Part shown: piece by piece, positions 1 through 22,639 of the stretch
How the letters are laid out: the number at the start of each line of letters is the position of its first letter
Position numbering within the stretch: the first letter of the stretch is position 1
NCBI GenBank assembly: GCA_949752795.1
Contig: OX457074.1
Span: forward strand, 32,721,980 to 32,785,979
DNA: 64,000 bases
Direction of reading: 5' to 3'
Source: Hyperoodon ampullatus
Taxonomy: Eukaryota > Chordata > Mammalia > Artiodactyla > Ziphiidae
The notes under the pieces: generated by a model
Seen by the model: the letters and a program-made list of their open reading frames with translations, nothing else
Database searches by the model: none
What the model was told of the DNA's origin: nothing
Program-made: the position numbers and the translations under genes

Positions 1-590
1 AATAGAGGGCGAGCTAGGGGTCCACAGACCGTCCCCGAGCACCTCCTCAGTCACAAAAGCAGCACTGGTCCATGACCCGGGCCTTAAAGGGGTGAGGGTT
101 GATTTCAGGAAAGAAAGAATCCTGGGGGAATCCCAGCGCTTGGATTTCCACCCACCACAGCTAGTTGAACTAGTCTTTTGGAAGTTCCTGCCATGTTTAG
201 AACTGTTGCCTTCCTTTATGAATTCAGAAGATGTACAACAAAGCTGTAACACAGATGCCCTCAGATTCCTCCACGGGGCACGTGTGGGACTGTCACGTGA
301 GAGGCAGCTTCCTGGCCGCGACAAAAAGGAAAGCGACAGGTGCCAGGCTGCTACCGACAGCATCTTATGTTCCAAGGCACAGTCTTAGCCAGAGCTCCTC
401 CTGGCCAGCATCACACTCTTGCCTTCTCTGAGCCCCAAGCATGTGGGAAAATACCAACGTCTAAGATGACAGACAGCTCAGGAGGCTGAAGCCAGGAGTC
501 TCCAGCTGGGGGCCCGCCCGGTGACCTCACTGCCGAGGGGTGCTTTCAGGAGGCTGGCTTAGAAAGACACCAGAAACTCAACAAGTAGCC
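1..590. other. Unique sequence, nothing recognised
   Basis: No repeat family, exon or RNA gene is recognised. By human synteny it would lie between PIGL and CENPV. Confidence 0.4.
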
Positions 591-2475
591 AGATAAAATG
601 TAACATACCAAAGACAACAGCATTCCTCTCCACCAGCAATAACCAACTGCAAAGTGGAGAAGAGATCCCGTTCACAAGGACGGCCAAAAACCATAAGACA
701 TCCAGGAATAAACCTAACACAGAATGCGCTGTCTACACGGCTGCCACATGGAGAATAGCAGGAAGCTTGACAGAGGAGCAGAGAGGAACAAAACCAACTG
801 GTGAGATACCGCACTTCCCCAGAGGATAAAACTGAGTATTATAAAGTAGAGTATTATAAATCCCCTCCCCCCCGCAATTAATTTATAAACTCAGCACGTT
901 CTCAATCAATATCCAAACAGGATTTTATATGGCACTCGATACACTAATTCTAAAATTCATCTGGAAGACAAAATAATCAAAAAAGAATAATGAGGAAGAT
1001 TTATTCTATCAGGTTTTTTAAAGCACATCATTAAACTTTAGGGATTTAAAATGCTTTGGTGGGCTTCCCTGGTGGCGCAGTGGTTGAGAGTCTGTCTGCT
1101 AATGCAGGGGACACGGGTTCGAGCCCTGGTCTGGGAAGATCCCACATGCCGCGGAGGAACTGGGCCCGTGAGCCACAACTGCTGAGCCTGCACGTCTGGA
1201 GCCTGTGCTCCGCAACAAGAGAGGCCGAGATGGTGAGAGGCCCGCACACTGCGATGAGGAGTGGCCCCCGCTCGCCGCAACTAGAGAAAGCCCTCGCACA
1301 GAAACAAAGACCCAACACAGCCAAAAATAAATAAATAAATAAACTTATTTTTTAAAAAAAATGCCTTGGTAACTGTGGGACTATAGAAAAATAAATTTTA
1401 AAAAAATGTAGTGTCCAGAAACAACCTCATCTAGAACATGCATTTTAAATCAGTAAGGAATGGATGGATTAGTCAGTTGAAGGGTCAATGCAGTGGTTAT
1501 CCATTTTGAGGGTGGGGAGCTGAACCCCAATCTCATACCACAGACAAAAATAAAAAATGAAAACCACTCAGAAAAAAAAAAATCCAGATAAAACAAAACC
1601 AAAAAGGCACCAAAAGACTATGAGAGCAGTAGAAGAAAATCTAGTTTATAAGCTCGATAGGAAGGTATTCCCAAACAAGATATAAATCACAAAAGCCAGT
1701 TAACAGAAAAGTCAGAATGCCATAAAGGGAAAAAAAAAAAAACAAACTAAAACCCTAATAAACAGAGTTAGAACAGTGAAAAACTGTAAAAGAATATTTG
1801 CAAAATTCATCACAGGATTTATATCCTGAACATACAAAGCACCAAAAATTAATTTTAAAAACAGTATCTGAAACACATTATTTACTAATATTTTTTAACA
1901 TGTGGATGGAAAAAAAAATAGCCCCCCCCAAAAATGGGCAAAGGACGTGATCAAGGAACTTACAGGACAGGAAATAAAAATGGGTCCAAAAACATAAAAG
2001 ATGCTCAAACTCATGGTAATCAGGAAAATGGAAACATAAAGAAATGAAACTGTTTCACCCAACAGATTGGTCACAATTAAAAAGACCGATAACATCAGGT
2101 GTTGGTGAGGGCACTGCTATTTACAGGGTTGATGGACCTTTTAGGGGCTGGTATATACTTTCGGAGGGAAACTGAGCATTTTTAATGTTTAAAATATGCA
2201 TATCTTCAACCTAGCAATTCATCTTCTGTAGCCTCCAATAATACACATGTACAAAGAGGCCTGTAAAAGGATGCTCACTGCCAACACTGATTGTAAACCA
2301 GAAACTGGAAACCCTAATTTCCATTAAAAAAAAAAAAGTTAAAGAGACTAGACCCATACTCTGCAAATCTATGTAATAGCCAATAATGAGGATTTGTCTG
2401 TTGACATGAGATCAAGATGTTACCAAAGAAAAATGCAAGTTGCAGAACAAAACGTACAGAATGCCATTTATGTTT
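591..2475 (+). repeat. Old L1 (L1M-type) ORF2 remnant
   Basis: Degraded L1 ORF2 sequence, for example 'ccaggaataaacctaacaca' near 710 and 'atgggcaaaggacgtgatca' near 1935. It is split by the SINE at 1061-1360 and carries many stops and A-runs. Confidence 0.7.
1061..1360 (+). repeat. SINE, form B
   Basis: A complete head, B box GGTTCGAGCC and AAATAAAT tail are present. Target duplication AAAATGCTTTGGT precedes it and recurs at 1358-1370 with one mismatch. Confidence 0.9.
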
Positions 2476-2490
2476 TTAAAGAGACACAAA

Positions 2491-2530
2491 GAACTTCCCT
2501 GGTGGCGCAGTGGTAAAGAATCCACCTGCC
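2491..2530 (+). repeat. SINE form B, 5' half (split by L1)
   Basis: Head of a SINE whose 3' half lies at 5457-5731. The whole is bounded by a perfect 15-bp duplication TTAAAGAGACACAAA at 2476-2490 and 5732-5746. Confidence 0.88.
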
Positions 2531-2606
2531 CAAGAACATACAGTGGAGAAAAGACACCCTCTTCAATAAGTGGTGCTGGGAAAACCGGACAGCTACATGT
2601 AAAAAA

Positions 2607-3340
2607 ATGAAATTAGAACACTCCCTAACACCATACACAAAAATACACCCAAAATGGATTAAAGACCTAAATATAAGGCCAGACACTATCAAACTCTTAG
2701 AGAAAAACATAGGCAGAACACTCTATGACATAAATCACAGCAAGATCCTTTTTGACCCACCTCCTAGAGAAATGGAAATAAAAACAAAAATAAACAAATG
2801 GGACCTAATGAAACTTAAAAGCTTTTGCACAGCAAAGCTGTGCAAAACAAGGTGAAAAGACAACCCTCAGAATGGGAGAAAATATGTGCAAAAGAAGCAA
2901 CGGACAAAGGATTAATCTCCAAAATGTACAAGCAGCTCATGCAGCTCAATAACAAAAAAACAAACAACCCAATCCAAAAATGGGCAGAAGACCTAAATAG
3001 ACATTTCTCCAAAGAAGACAAACAGATGGCCAAGAAGCACATGAAAAGCTGCTCAGCATCACTAATTATTAGAGAAATGCAAATCAAAACTACAATGAGA
3101 TATCACCTCACACCAGTTAGAATGGGCATCATCAGAAAATCTACAAACAACAAATGCTGGAGAGGATGCGGAGAAAAGGGAACCCTCTTGCACTGCTGGT
3201 GGGAATGTAAATTGATACAGCCACTATGGAGAACAGTATGGAATTTCCTTAAAAAACTAAAAATAGAACTACCATATGATCCAGCAATCCCACTACTGGG
3301 CATATACCCAGAGAAAACCATAATTCAAAAAGACACATGC
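2607..3340 (+). pseudogene. L1 ORF2 C-terminal remnant
   Basis: Frames read [20 protein letters not shown] and later [20 protein letters not shown], typical of the L1 reverse-transcriptase C-terminal region. It is broken by frameshifts and a SINE, so not functional. Confidence 0.85.
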
Positions 3341-3541
3341 GGGCTTCCCTGGTGGCGCAGTGGTTAAGAGTCCGCCTGCCGATGCAGGGGACATGGGTTC
3401 GTGCCCCAGTCCGGGAAGATCCCACATGCCGCGGAGTGGCTAGGCCCGTGAGCCGCGGCGACTGGGCCTGTGCGTCCGGAGCCTGTGCTCCGCAACGGGA
3501 GAGGCCACAACAGTGAGAGGCCTGTGTACCGCAAAAAAAAA
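3341..3541 (+). repeat. SINE, form A, within L1
   Basis: Perfect 14-bp duplication AAAAAGACACATGC at 3327-3340 and 3542-3555. CpG-rich body and A-tail, so a young copy. Confidence 0.92.
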
Positions 3542-4015
3542 AAAAAGACACATGCACCCCAATGTTCACTGCAGCACTATTTACAATAGCCAGGTCATGG
3601 AAGCAACCTAAATGCCCATCGACAAACGAATGGATAAAGAAGTTGTGGTACATATATACAATGGAATATTACTCAGCCATAAAAAGGAACGAAATTGAGT
3701 CATTTGTTGAGACGTGGACGGATCTAGAGACTGTCATACAGAGTGAAGTAAGTCAGGAAGAGAAAAACAAATATCGTATATTAACACATGTATGTGAAAC
3801 CTAGAAAAACAGTACAGATGAGCCGGTTTGCAGGGGAGAAGTTGAGACACAGATGTAGAAAACAAACGTATGGACACCAAGGGGGGAAAACCATGGTGGG
3901 GTGGGGATGGTGGTGTGCTGAATTGGGCGATTGGGATTGACATGTATACACTGATGTGTATAAAGTTGATGACTAATAAGAACCTGCAGTATAAACAAAC
4001 AAACAAACAAAAATA

Positions 4016-4785
4016 ACTAATACTAAACTTTCTTTGGGTTATTTGTATGGAAATATGTTAATATAAATGTTTCAGCCATTACATGAAATTTCTAAAAATC
4101 TTGTATGTTCTGGTATAATGTTATAAGTCATAATTCTAGTTATTACTTTAAAATGTATATCTCAGAAATAACTAAATTTCCTTGTCAATTGCATTATTGT
4201 GAACTTTCATCAAATCTTTAACCGTGGTCATTTTTAAGTCTTTTGTCATTTACAGACAGTTCTGGGTGTACTCTGATGCTTTTGCAAATATGTTCCTAAA
4301 AAACGGTTTCATCTTCAAGGAATTCATGGAAAAGACTCTGACAAGTACAGGTTTCTGGCAAGTGACTATACTGCTGAACTGAATGAATAAGCATTTTCAG
4401 AACTCTAATGGAAAACTGATGAATTCATAAAAGTGCTAACAAAAGATCAAGATAAAAAAAATTAATTACATGGGACTGAGTGAACTGATGAGGATGATTA
4501 TAATTTTTGTGACTTTCTGTTTGAATAAAAAAAAATCCCTCAAGGACTCAGAGGCAAAAAATATACAAATCAATTTTCACTGCAAAGTAAAGGAGCTGTT
4601 ACAGTGGAGGATTACTGGACTGAATGTCAATATTACAACATAGTATGAGTGTGTTTCGTATTTGGTAATTGCAATCATTGTTGCTTTTGTTGTGGTCATC
4701 CATTTACAATGCTTGGTGTCAGTTTGTTTATCTCTTGTAAAAATAAAATACAGTGTCTGTGTGTGAAAAAAAAAAAAAAAAAAAG
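4016..4785 (+). other. Unidentified poly(A)-tailed segment between two L1 ends
   Basis: It has no similarity to L1 or SINE that I recognise. AAATAAAATAC at about 4740 is followed by a run of A at 4766-4785, as at the end of a processed transcript. A possible splice acceptor, TTTTGTCATTTACAG, precedes 4256. It could be a 3' transduction or a processed-transcript copy. Confidence 0.55.
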
Positions 4786-5440
4786 AGTCATGTACCACAA
4801 TGTTCCTTGCAGCTCTATTTACAATAGCCAAGGACATGGAAGCAACCTAAGTGTCCATCAACAGATGAATGGATAAAGAAGATGTGGCACATATATACAA
4901 TGGAATATTACTCAGCCATAAAAAGAAATGAAATTGAGTTATTTGTAGTGAGGTGGATGGACCTAGAGTCTGTCATACAGAGTGAAGTAAGTCAGAAAGA
5001 GAAAAACAAATACCGTATGCTAACACATATATATGGAATCTAACAAACAAAAAAAAGGTCATGAAGAACCTGGGGGCAAGACGGGAATAAAGACGCAGAC
5101 CTACTAGGGAATGGACTTGAGGATACGGGGGCGGGGGGAAGGGTAAGCTGGGACAAAGTGAGAGAGTGGCATGGACATATATACACTACCAGACGTAAAA
5201 TAGATAGCTAGTGGGAAGCAGCCGCATAGCACAGGGAGATCAGCTCGGTGCTTTGTGACCACCTAGAGGGGTGGGATAGGGAGGGTGGGAGGGAGGGAGA
5301 CGCAAGAGGAAAGAGATATGGGGATATATGTATACGTACAACTGATTCACTTTGTTATAAAGCAGAAACTAACACAGCATTGTCAAGCAATTATACTCCA
5401 ATAAAGATGTTTAAAAAAAAGGAGAGAAAAGGCAGTCCAC
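4786..5440 (+). repeat. L1 3' end
   Basis: Starts at the ORF2 end ('acaatagccaaggacatgga') and runs through the 3' UTR to AATAAAGATGTTT and a poly(A) tract. Confidence 0.88.
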
Positions 5441-5456
5441 AAAAAAAAAAAAAAAA

Positions 5457-5731
5457 AAAGAGTCCGCCTGCCAATGCAGGGGACACAGGTTCGAGCCCTG
5501 GTCCAGGAAGATCCCACATGCCGCGGAGCAACTAAGCCCATGAGCCACAACTACTGAGCCTGCACTCTAGAGCCTGTGCGCCACAACAGGAGAGGCCACC
5601 GCAGTGAGGCCCGTGCACCACAACGAAGAGTAGCCCCTGCTCGCTGCAACTACAGAAAGCCTGCACACAGGAACAAAGACCCAATGCAGCCAAAAGTAAA
5701 CAAATAGATAAATTTAAAAAATAAAATAGTA
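5457..5731 (+). repeat. SINE form B, 3' half (split by L1)
   Basis: Continues the SINE head at 2491-2530 from the shared CCGCCTGCC, with the form B tail and the right-hand duplication TTAAAGAGACACAAA at 5732-5746. Confidence 0.88.
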
Positions 5732-5746
5732 TTAAAGAGACACAAA

Positions 5747-6324
5747 ACTATGTGTTTTATATATCGTTGCACGAGGGAAGGCAGGTCAGAGGGGACATTA
5801 ACTGCACCAGGATATACTCCTGTTTCACCCATACAACGTTTTACCAGCTCCTTCCAACCAGCTGTCAGCTGACATGGTGACCACACGGAAACCCAGTGTC
5901 TGTATTTCCTCCCTCCACCCCTTTTTCTGGTCTATCCTATGTCCCAGGTCATTTCATGATTCACTATCCTAAAGCAAAGAGCAATTATTTATTAGGTGTT
6001 TGCCTTTATGTATATACTCAGCACTTGGTAATGGAAGCATGCTTTAGGAAGGCATCTTGTAATAAAAAGCACTGATTATAACAGGAAGTGACATGAGACA
6101 CAGAGAGTGGGGACAGGGAACCAGTCAAAAGGCTTCCTAACGCCTGTAGGATAAAGACCCAGGACTGTCCGCAGTTGGCTTCGATGTATTTTTTCTGACC
6201 CACTGCTTCTTCCCACCACAAGCCTCCAGAGTGACCTGGCTTTACCTTGTGCCCGGACCTCTGTCCACAGCTACTTCTCACTTCTCTCTTCCCAAATCTT
6301 GCTTCCTTTAAAAATACAGGCTCA
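5747..6324. other. Mostly unique sequence
   Basis: No exon or clear repeat is recognised between the nested repeat block and the next SINE. Confidence 0.4.
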
Positions 6325-6641
6325 GGGGCTTCCCTGGTGGCGCAGTGGTTGAGAATCTGCCTGCTAATGCAGGGGACACGGGTTCGAGCCCTGGTCTGGG
6401 AGGATCCCATATGCCGCGGAGCAACTAGACCCGTGAGCCACAACTACTGAACGTGCGCGTCTGGAGCCTGTGCTCCGCCACAAGAGAGGCCGCAATAGTG
6501 AGAGGCCCGCGCACCGCGATGAAGAGTGGCCCCCGCTTGCCACAACTAGAGAAAGCCCTTGCACGGAAACGAAGACCCAACGCAGCAAAAATAAATAAAT
6601 TAATAAACTCCTACCCCCAACATCTTCTAAAAAAAAAAAAA
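6325..6641 (+). repeat. SINE, form B with extra 3' tail
   Basis: Duplication ACAGGCTCA at 6316-6324 and 6642-6650. After the usual AAATAAAT tail it carries AAACTCCTACCCCCAACATC, shared with the SINE at 51438. Confidence 0.9.
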
Positions 6642-6650
6642 ACAGGCTCA

Positions 6651-7069
6651 AAGGTGTTATTTATGGATAGAGGGGCTCAGTTTTGGAAAATGAAGAGCTG
6701 TGGAAATCGGTGACACAAAAACATAAACGTAATCAACACTGCTGAGCTGTGTGCTAAAAATGGTGAAGATGGTCAAGTTTATGTTATGTGTATTTTACCA
6801 CAACTGGGACAAAAAAGAAAAAGAAATCAGAAGCTGATTTACCTCTCAAAAAAACAAAGGCTCCAATCACACTCCCCGCAGGTCTCCCACGACCAGCCTT
6901 CTCTCCTCCTAGAAGCTCATTCTCTTCCCAGCTCGGTGGCAGCCCCTAGGTTTGTCTCCTGACCCCTCCCTCCCGACGTGGCTGCAGGTGCCAGAACAGT
7001 GCTCAGTAAACACCCGCCGCTCAGTGACCGGCCTCAGCAGCAAAATCAACGCACAGAGAAAACGATAAA
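6651..7069. other. Unique spacer downstream of CENPV
   Basis: An L1-like remnant ('atgttatgtgtattttaccaca') lies at about 6770-6830. No exon is recognised. Confidence 0.4.
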
Positions 7070-7267
7070 CTGCAGTAACTGCTTTAATGTTAAAAATATT
7101 TATTTTTCTAAAAGATCACACAAAAGTTGGGAAGAGATAGAAGGGTGTCAGCTAGCCTATGTCAAAATCTGAGCTGAGGGGGGACAAGAGCTGCCTGAAG
7201 ACACTGGTGCCGGAGCCGACTGCGGAGACGGGGGCGCCACAGGCCCCCCTGCATGGGGGGACGGGGC
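7070..7267 (-). other. CENPV: CENPV 3' UTR with poly(A) signals
   Basis: Downstream of the stop is about 190 bp of single-copy sequence. On the minus strand AATAAA occurs at 7104-7099 and ATTAAA at 7088-7083. Cleavage shortly after the second is likely, giving a short 3' UTR; the exact end is inferred. Confidence 0.7.
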
Positions 7268-17888
<10,621 letters not shown>

Positions 17889-18269
17889 GGCTCCCGCACC
17901 CTGGTGCGCAGGCCTCTCCGCCGCGCGTTCCCGCTCCGCCGCGCGCCCGCTGCGCCCCGCGCGCGCCCGCCGCCCGCGCGCCCGCTGCCCCGTCTGCGCA
18001 GGGGTCGCTGCGCCCGCCTGTCCCGCCCGGCGCCGGCCCCGGCCCCCTCCCCGATCCGCTCCTGGTCACAGCTCAGCGCACCCACTCCGCCCGCCCGCCC
18101 GCCCGCCGCGGGGCCCACACCGCGTCGCTCCAGCCGGCAGGCCCTGCGGGACCGCGCCTCTGGCCTCGGCTCCCGACACGCGGAGCCTGTTTGCACCTGC
18201 CGAGGCGCCTCCGGGGCCCTTGGACCCCGAGGGCTTCTTCCTGCCTTCCTGAGGCCTGGGTCACCCTGA

Positions 18270-18842
18270 ATTCACAGCCACATCCCAGCAGAGGCCCCGG
18301 AGCAACTTCATCTCCAAGATGAGGACAGCACCTTCCTGGCAGGAGCCATCGCGTGCCTGAATGAGCTAATCAATGTGGGTAAATGGCCAGACACCTGCAA
18401 CTGCAGGACAGGTAGCAGCTGAAATCAGAGTTCTTAAACTTGGGCTTTCCTGCCAGATTATAAAACAGCGTCTTCAGGATCTCGATGGTCAACAGATTTT
18501 TTTCAATTTAATAAATGAACTCCGCACCAAATCCAATTATTATGGTTTTGTTGAACACAGCACCAAAGTTTAAACACAAAATCACGAGAACAACTGATGG
18601 AACCCAAGTCTTTTACAAACCTATTTTATTGCTCTACTTTATTCATATCTTAAAAGAAATAACATTTTCATTTACTCATTTTTCTTTTTTTGTGTTCTAC
18701 TTCCTTAATATCAACTTTCCTCTTTGTTTTATCATTAGTTTGATAGTTTATTGAATTAAATACATAGTTCCTTTATTTTTAGTATTTTTGTTAATAAAAT
18801 ATTAATGACTATAAATTTTCCTGAGTATAGCTTTAGCTGTAT
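18270..18842. other. Unique AT-rich spacer upstream of CENPV
   Basis: It begins at the edge of the CpG island and becomes AT-rich. No gene or clear repeat is recognised. Confidence 0.4.
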
Positions 18843-19190
18843 GCATTAGGGTTTCATTGGAGGTGTAGTTTACATACAGCAAAAGGCACATAGCTTTTTT
18901 TTGTCTTCTACTGTTTTATTGATTACTTTTTAAAATTGAGATGGGAAATTCCCTGGCGGTCCAGTGATTAGAGCTCCCCGCTTTCACTGCGGAGGGTGCG
19001 GGTTCAATCCCCGGTCGGGGAATTAAGATGCCGAAAGCCACGTGACCTGGCAAAAACAAAATTCATTTTAAAAAGTGAGATGAAATAGATATAACATAAA
19101 ATTAAACATTTTAAGGTGTACAGTTCAGCGGTACTTGCTGCATTCACAATGCTATACGGTCACCACCTCTACCTAGTTTCAAACTCTTCT
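18843..19190 (-). repeat. Old L1 3' region, split by SINE
   Basis: Phrases such as 'ttttaaggtgtacagttcag' and 'caatgctatacggtcaccac' are an L1M 3' region in reverse. Confidence 0.65.
18943..19070 (+). repeat. SINE, form C
   Basis: Head GGGAAATTCCCTGGCGGTCC. Flanks AAAATTGAGATG and AAAAGTGAGATG agree with one mismatch. Confidence 0.85.
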
Positions 19191-19534
19191 ACTGTTTTTA
19201 ATATTATATTTATGCCTCATTGGTAAATAGAAAATTCAATGAGTTAAACGTATGCCTCAGCAAATAATTGACACTTTACTAAATGATTTTTTTTTTTTTT
19301 AACAAGAGTAGCTAAAAGATACTCCATCTGTTTCACCTTTTTCTTCTGCTGCCACCTTTGGGTCAGTTTATGACTCCACTCGGGGTAAATTTCAAATAAA
19401 TCTGATTTAACTTTTTAGTAAGTTTGTTTAAAAACTTTTTTACAGTAGGTGTTAGATAGAAGAAAGGAAGATTAAGTAATTGACATGGCTAAAGTGCCAT
19501 TTTGTGAGGTTTTTTTAGTTTTTTACTTCTAGTT

Positions 19535-20310
19535 TTTTTTTGAAGTATAGTTGATTTATAATGTTAGTTTCTGGTGTACAGCAGAGTGATTCAGTTATAC
19601 ATATATATTTATTCTTTTTCATATTCTTTTCCATTATGGTTATCACAGGGTATTGAATACAGTTCTCTGTGCTCTACAGTAGGACCTTGTTATTTATCCA
19701 TCCTATATATAGTAGTTTGCATCTGCTAATCCCAAACTCCCAATCCAACACCGCCCGCCCCCCTCCCCCTTGGCAACCACAGGTCTGCTCTCTCTGTCTG
19801 TGCATCTGTCTCTGTTTCATAAATAAGTTCATTTATGTCATATTTTAGATTCCACATATAAGTGATATCATATGGTATTTGTCTTTCTCTTTCTGACTTA
19901 ATTCACTTAGTATGATAATCTCTAGGTCCATCCATGTTGCTGCAAATGGCATTATTTCATTCTTTTATAGCTGAGTAGTATTCCATTGTATATATATGTA
20001 CCACATCTGTATTCATTCATCCGTTGATGGACATTTTAGGTTGTTTCCATGTCTTGGCTATTGTGAATAGTGCTATGAACAGAGGGGGTGCAAGTAGCTT
20101 TTTGAATTATAGTTTTGTCCAGATATATGCCCAGGAGTGGGATTGCTGGATCACATGACATCTCTACTTTTAGTTTTTTGAGGAACCTCCAGACTGTTTT
20201 CCATAGTGGCTGCACCAACTTACATTCCCACCAACAGTGCAGGAGGGTTCCCTTTTCCCACACCCTCTCCAGCATTTGTTATTTTTAGACTTTTTAATGA
20301 TGGCTGTTAT
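19535..20310 (-). repeat. L1 3' end, reversed
   Basis: It reads from the 3' UTR ('gtatagttgatttataatgt') into the ORF2 end. The antisense frame at 20036-20275 gives [20 protein letters not shown]. Confidence 0.85.
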
Positions 20311-20631
20311 TTTTTTTTTTAAAGATAGATTTTATTTATTTATTTTTGGCTGCATTGGGTCTTCGTTGCCGCGTGGGCTTTCTCTAGCTGTGGTGAGCGG
20401 GGGCTACTCTTTGTTGCGGTGCATGGGCTTCTCATTGCGGTGGCTTCTCTTCTTGCGGAGCACGGGCTCTAGGCAGGCAGGCTTCAGTAGTTGTGGCGCA
20501 TGGGCTCAGTAGTTGTGGCATGTGTGCTTAGTTGCTATGCGGCATGTGGGATCTTCCTGGACCAGGGCTCGAACCCATGTCCCCTGCATTGGCAGGCAGA
20601 TTCTTAACCACTGCGCCACCAGGGAAGTCCC
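20311..20631 (-). repeat. SINE, form B, reversed
   Basis: Starts with a T-rich tail and ends CACTGCGCCACCAGGGAAGT. Inserted in reversed L1 sequence. Confidence 0.9.
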
Positions 20632-21810
20632 TGTATATCTTCTTTGTAAAATGCCTGTTGACAGAAACTAAATTGGTTTCTTTGATGTATAGGAGTTCTT
20701 TATGTCTGGATATGAGTTCTGGGCCAGACATATATTATCTAAAATATATTCTCTGAGTCGTGGCTTTCCTTTTCACTTTAATATCTTTGGATGAGTAGAA
20801 ATTTTTTATTTTGGGTATTTTCTTCTGAGGAAATTCAACTTGTGAATTACTTATTTTGTGGTTAGAGTTTTTCATGTCAGGTTTAAAAAAAAATCTTTGT
20901 CTATCCCAAAGCTCATGATTTTCTCCTATCTTTTCTTCTAGAAGCTTTACAGTTTTAGCTTTTAAAAATATTTATTTATTTATTTGGCTGCACAGGTCTT
21001 AGTTGCCGCACGTGCGATTTTCATTGCCATGTACGGGATCTTCTTTTTTTTTTTAGTTGAGGCATGTGGACTCTTAGTTGCAGCATGTGGGATCTAGTTC
21101 CCTCACCAGAAATCAAACCTGAGCCCCCTGCATTGGGAGCACACAGTCTTAACCACTGGACCACCAGGGAAGTCCCCACAGTTTTAGCTTTCATACGTAA
21201 GTGTATGATCCAACTCAAATTAATTTTGCATATAGTGTGAGGTAGACACCAGGTTGTTGTTGTTTTTTTCCTCCATATTGATATCCTGTGGCCTATGTCT
21301 CAGTCCTCTATTCTGTTCTATTGAGCTACTTACCTTTCCTTACACCAAGACCACTCTGCCTTAATTACTTAGTCTTGGAATCAGAGTAAGTCCTTCAGAT
21401 TTGTTCTTCTTCAAAGCCAATTGTCTTGGCTTTTCTAAGTCCTGCTCATTTCCATATAAAGTATAAAATCAGCTGTTAATTTCTACAAAAAAATCTGCTT
21501 GATACTCTACGCTATCAACCATATTCCTGTGAAAATCCCTCAGCTCCTCCAATTTAATATTCCTAACTTCATTCCTTTAATTTTCATTCTTTCACTACTG
21601 CTCTTCTCTGAGAGCTAGACCAACTAATATTTTTCATATTATTCTAGTTACTCCTTGATTGAATCAAATCAACTTCATTCATTCCTAGAGTCAGACTGTT
21701 CCAAGAACATACCTTTTTAATTGCCCTCTTGGGTTTTGGGCATGCAATAACTTTGTTTTCTCCACCTCAAGCCAACTTAATGGTATAATATCTTTAAAAT
21801 AAAACTCTGG
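20632..21810 (-). repeat. Old L1 ORF2 remnant, reversed
   Basis: Degraded reverse L1M sequence, clearest to about 21540 ('gtctcagtcctctattctgt', 'tggcttttctaagtcctgct'). The remainder is AT-rich and uncertain. Confidence 0.6.
20963..21177 (-). repeat. SINE, form C-like, reversed
   Basis: Perfect duplication ACAGTTTTAGCTTT at 20949-20962 and 21178-21191. Confidence 0.9.
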
Positions 21811-21924
21811 AGACTTCCCTGGTTGTCCAGTGGTTAAGACTCCACACTCCCAATGCAAGGGGCGCAGGTTTGATCCCTGGTTGGGGAACTAAGATCCCAC
21901 ATGCTGCACGGTGGAGCCAAAATA
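21811..21924 (+). repeat. SINE, form C
   Basis: Duplication AAATAAAACTCTGG at 21797-21810 and AAATAAAACCCTGG at 21925-21938. An L1 3' tail fragment ('gttgtaaatcaactatacgt') follows. Confidence 0.88.
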
Positions 21925-22009
21925 AAATAAAACCCTGGCACAACGTTGTAAATCAACTATACGTCAAACAAAATTTTTTTAAGCCTAATTCATGTTTTTC
22001 ATTTTTACT

Positions 22010-22620
22010 TGTTATATCCATTTGTTTTATTTTTTAGACTCCACATATAAGTGATAATATACAGTATTTGTCTTTCTCTGTCTGACTTATTTCACTAAGC
22101 ATAATACCCTCCAGGTCCATCCATGTGGTTGCAAATGACAAAATTCATTATTTTTTATGTAAGGAAACAGATTGCTGCTCCCAAAAAGAAGGCTGAAGTG
22201 GTAATTTAACTATGGCTGATCTTCAGGGACTTTTATGTAAGGGATACTGACTAGTCATTATACATCTCCACTAAAGAATGAACAAATAAAAACCAATTTT
22301 AACTGCAAAAAAAAATTCATTATTTTTTGTGGCTGAGTAGTATTCTATTGTATATATATCCCATCTTATTTACAGAGTTCTTTATAGTGTTCTGCTTATG
22401 TTTTCTTCTAGGAGTTTTATGGGTTCCAATCTTACATTTAGGTCTTCAATCTATTTTGAGTTTATTGTTCTATATGCTGTAAGAAAATGTTCTAATTTCA
22501 TTCTTTTACATGTAGCTGTCCAGTTTCCCCAACATCACTTATTGAAGAGACTGTCTTTTCCCCACTGTATATTCTTGCCTCCTTTGTCATAGATTAATTG
22601 ACCATATACTTATTTCTGGG
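22010..22620 (-). repeat. L1 fragment, reversed, split by a retrocopy
   Basis: L1 3' UTR (22020-22156) resumes after the inserted retrocopy ('gtggctgagtagtattctat'), then ORF2 sequence to about 22590. Confidence 0.75.
22157..22311 (+). pseudogene. Unidentified 5'-truncated processed retrocopy
   Basis: A 155-bp insert in L1 with a 17-bp duplication at 22140-22156 and 22312-22328, an AATAAA signal near 22285 and an A-tail. One frame reads RKQIAAPKKKAEVVI and then a stop, which could be a protein C-terminus. The parent gene is not recognised. Confidence 0.65.
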
Positions 22621-22639
22621 CTCTCATGTTTTTCATTTT

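Larger units (their letters stand above)
2531..5456 (+). mobile_element. Composite L1 insertion inside a SINE
   Basis: L1 ORF2 C-terminal sequence (2531-3340) continues after a SINE to an L1 3' end near 4012. A non-L1 stretch with its own AATAAA and A-tail follows (4016-4785), then a second L1 3' end (4786-5440). The block is flanked by AAAGAATCCACCTGCC (2515-2530) and AAAGAGTCCGCCTGCC (5457-5472). Confidence 0.8.

Noticed and set aside
1..590. PIGL 3' exon
   Set aside because: Expected nearby by human synteny, but no matching peptide or 3' UTR was recognised.
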